Origin: Pseudomonadota bacterium
GTDB taxonomy: Bacteria > Desulfobacterota > Desulfovibrionia > Desulfovibrionales > Desulfovibrionaceae
DNA: 5,711 nt
Direction: 5' to 3'
Assembly: GCA_023453335.1 (NCBI GenBank)
Contig: JAEXTU010000121.1
Span: 1-5,711 of the forward strand
Position numbers and translations under genes: made by a program. The stretch's first letter is position 1, and each line of letters starts with the position of its first letter. The notes beneath the pieces are model-generated. The model had not been told where the DNA came from and did no database searches. It saw nothing but the letters and a program-made list of their open reading frames with translations. Below, piece after piece: positions 5,710-5,711 of this stretch.

Positions 5710-5711
5710 CG

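Overview
The window is a GC-rich bacterial segment carrying four genes on the minus strand. They read from about 5655 down to 186 and form one compact operon for oxidation of lactate or a related 2-hydroxy acid. In transcription order they are: a GlcD/Dld-type FAD dehydrogenase (462 aa), a GlcF-type iron-sulfur partner with two ferredoxin-like clusters and two CCG domains (430 aa), a LutC/LldG-type LUD protein (209 aa), and a 715-aa protein that joins LutB (LUD plus two 4Fe-4S sites) to LutA (two CCG domains). Junctions are tight: 1-base stop/start overlaps at 4267 and 2333, and a 12-base gap between 2975 and 2962. A run of tandem stops and a strong intrinsic terminator close the operon at 123-168.

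The two halves look like two separate lactate-oxidising modules. The GlcD/GlcF pair without GlcE fits a D-lactate (2-hydroxyacid) dehydrogenase. The LutC plus LutB-LutA pair fits the non-flavin iron-sulfur L-lactate dehydrogenase (LutABC/LldEFG). Together they would let a cell feed electrons from both lactate enantiomers into the membrane or cytoplasmic electron pool, giving pyruvate. From memory, the same combination, including a fused LutB-LutA of about this size, occurs in the lactate cluster of Desulfovibrio-type sulfate reducers. The best guess is therefore a GC-rich Desulfobacterota (former Deltaproteobacteria) organism. No taxonomic marker is present, so this is inference.

The left edge (1-122) is unlike the rest. 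It is AT-rich and holds a large palindrome with 21-bp perfectly matching arms (21-41 and 91-111) around a 49-base spacer with its own short direct repeats. It resembles a REP/MITE-type element of the kind linked to Y1 (RAYT/IS200-like) transposases, and it sits directly behind the operon terminator. The right edge (5678-5711) is a run of long G tracts on the plus strand that fits a G-quadruplex pattern just upstream of the first gene's ribosome binding site. No promoter can be seen before the window ends.

No tRNA, rRNA, CRISPR array, or complete transposase gene was seen. No stretch over 300 bases lacks a gene. The operon itself looks like known biology; the palindromic element, the leader G tracts and the gene arrangement are the items worth a second look.
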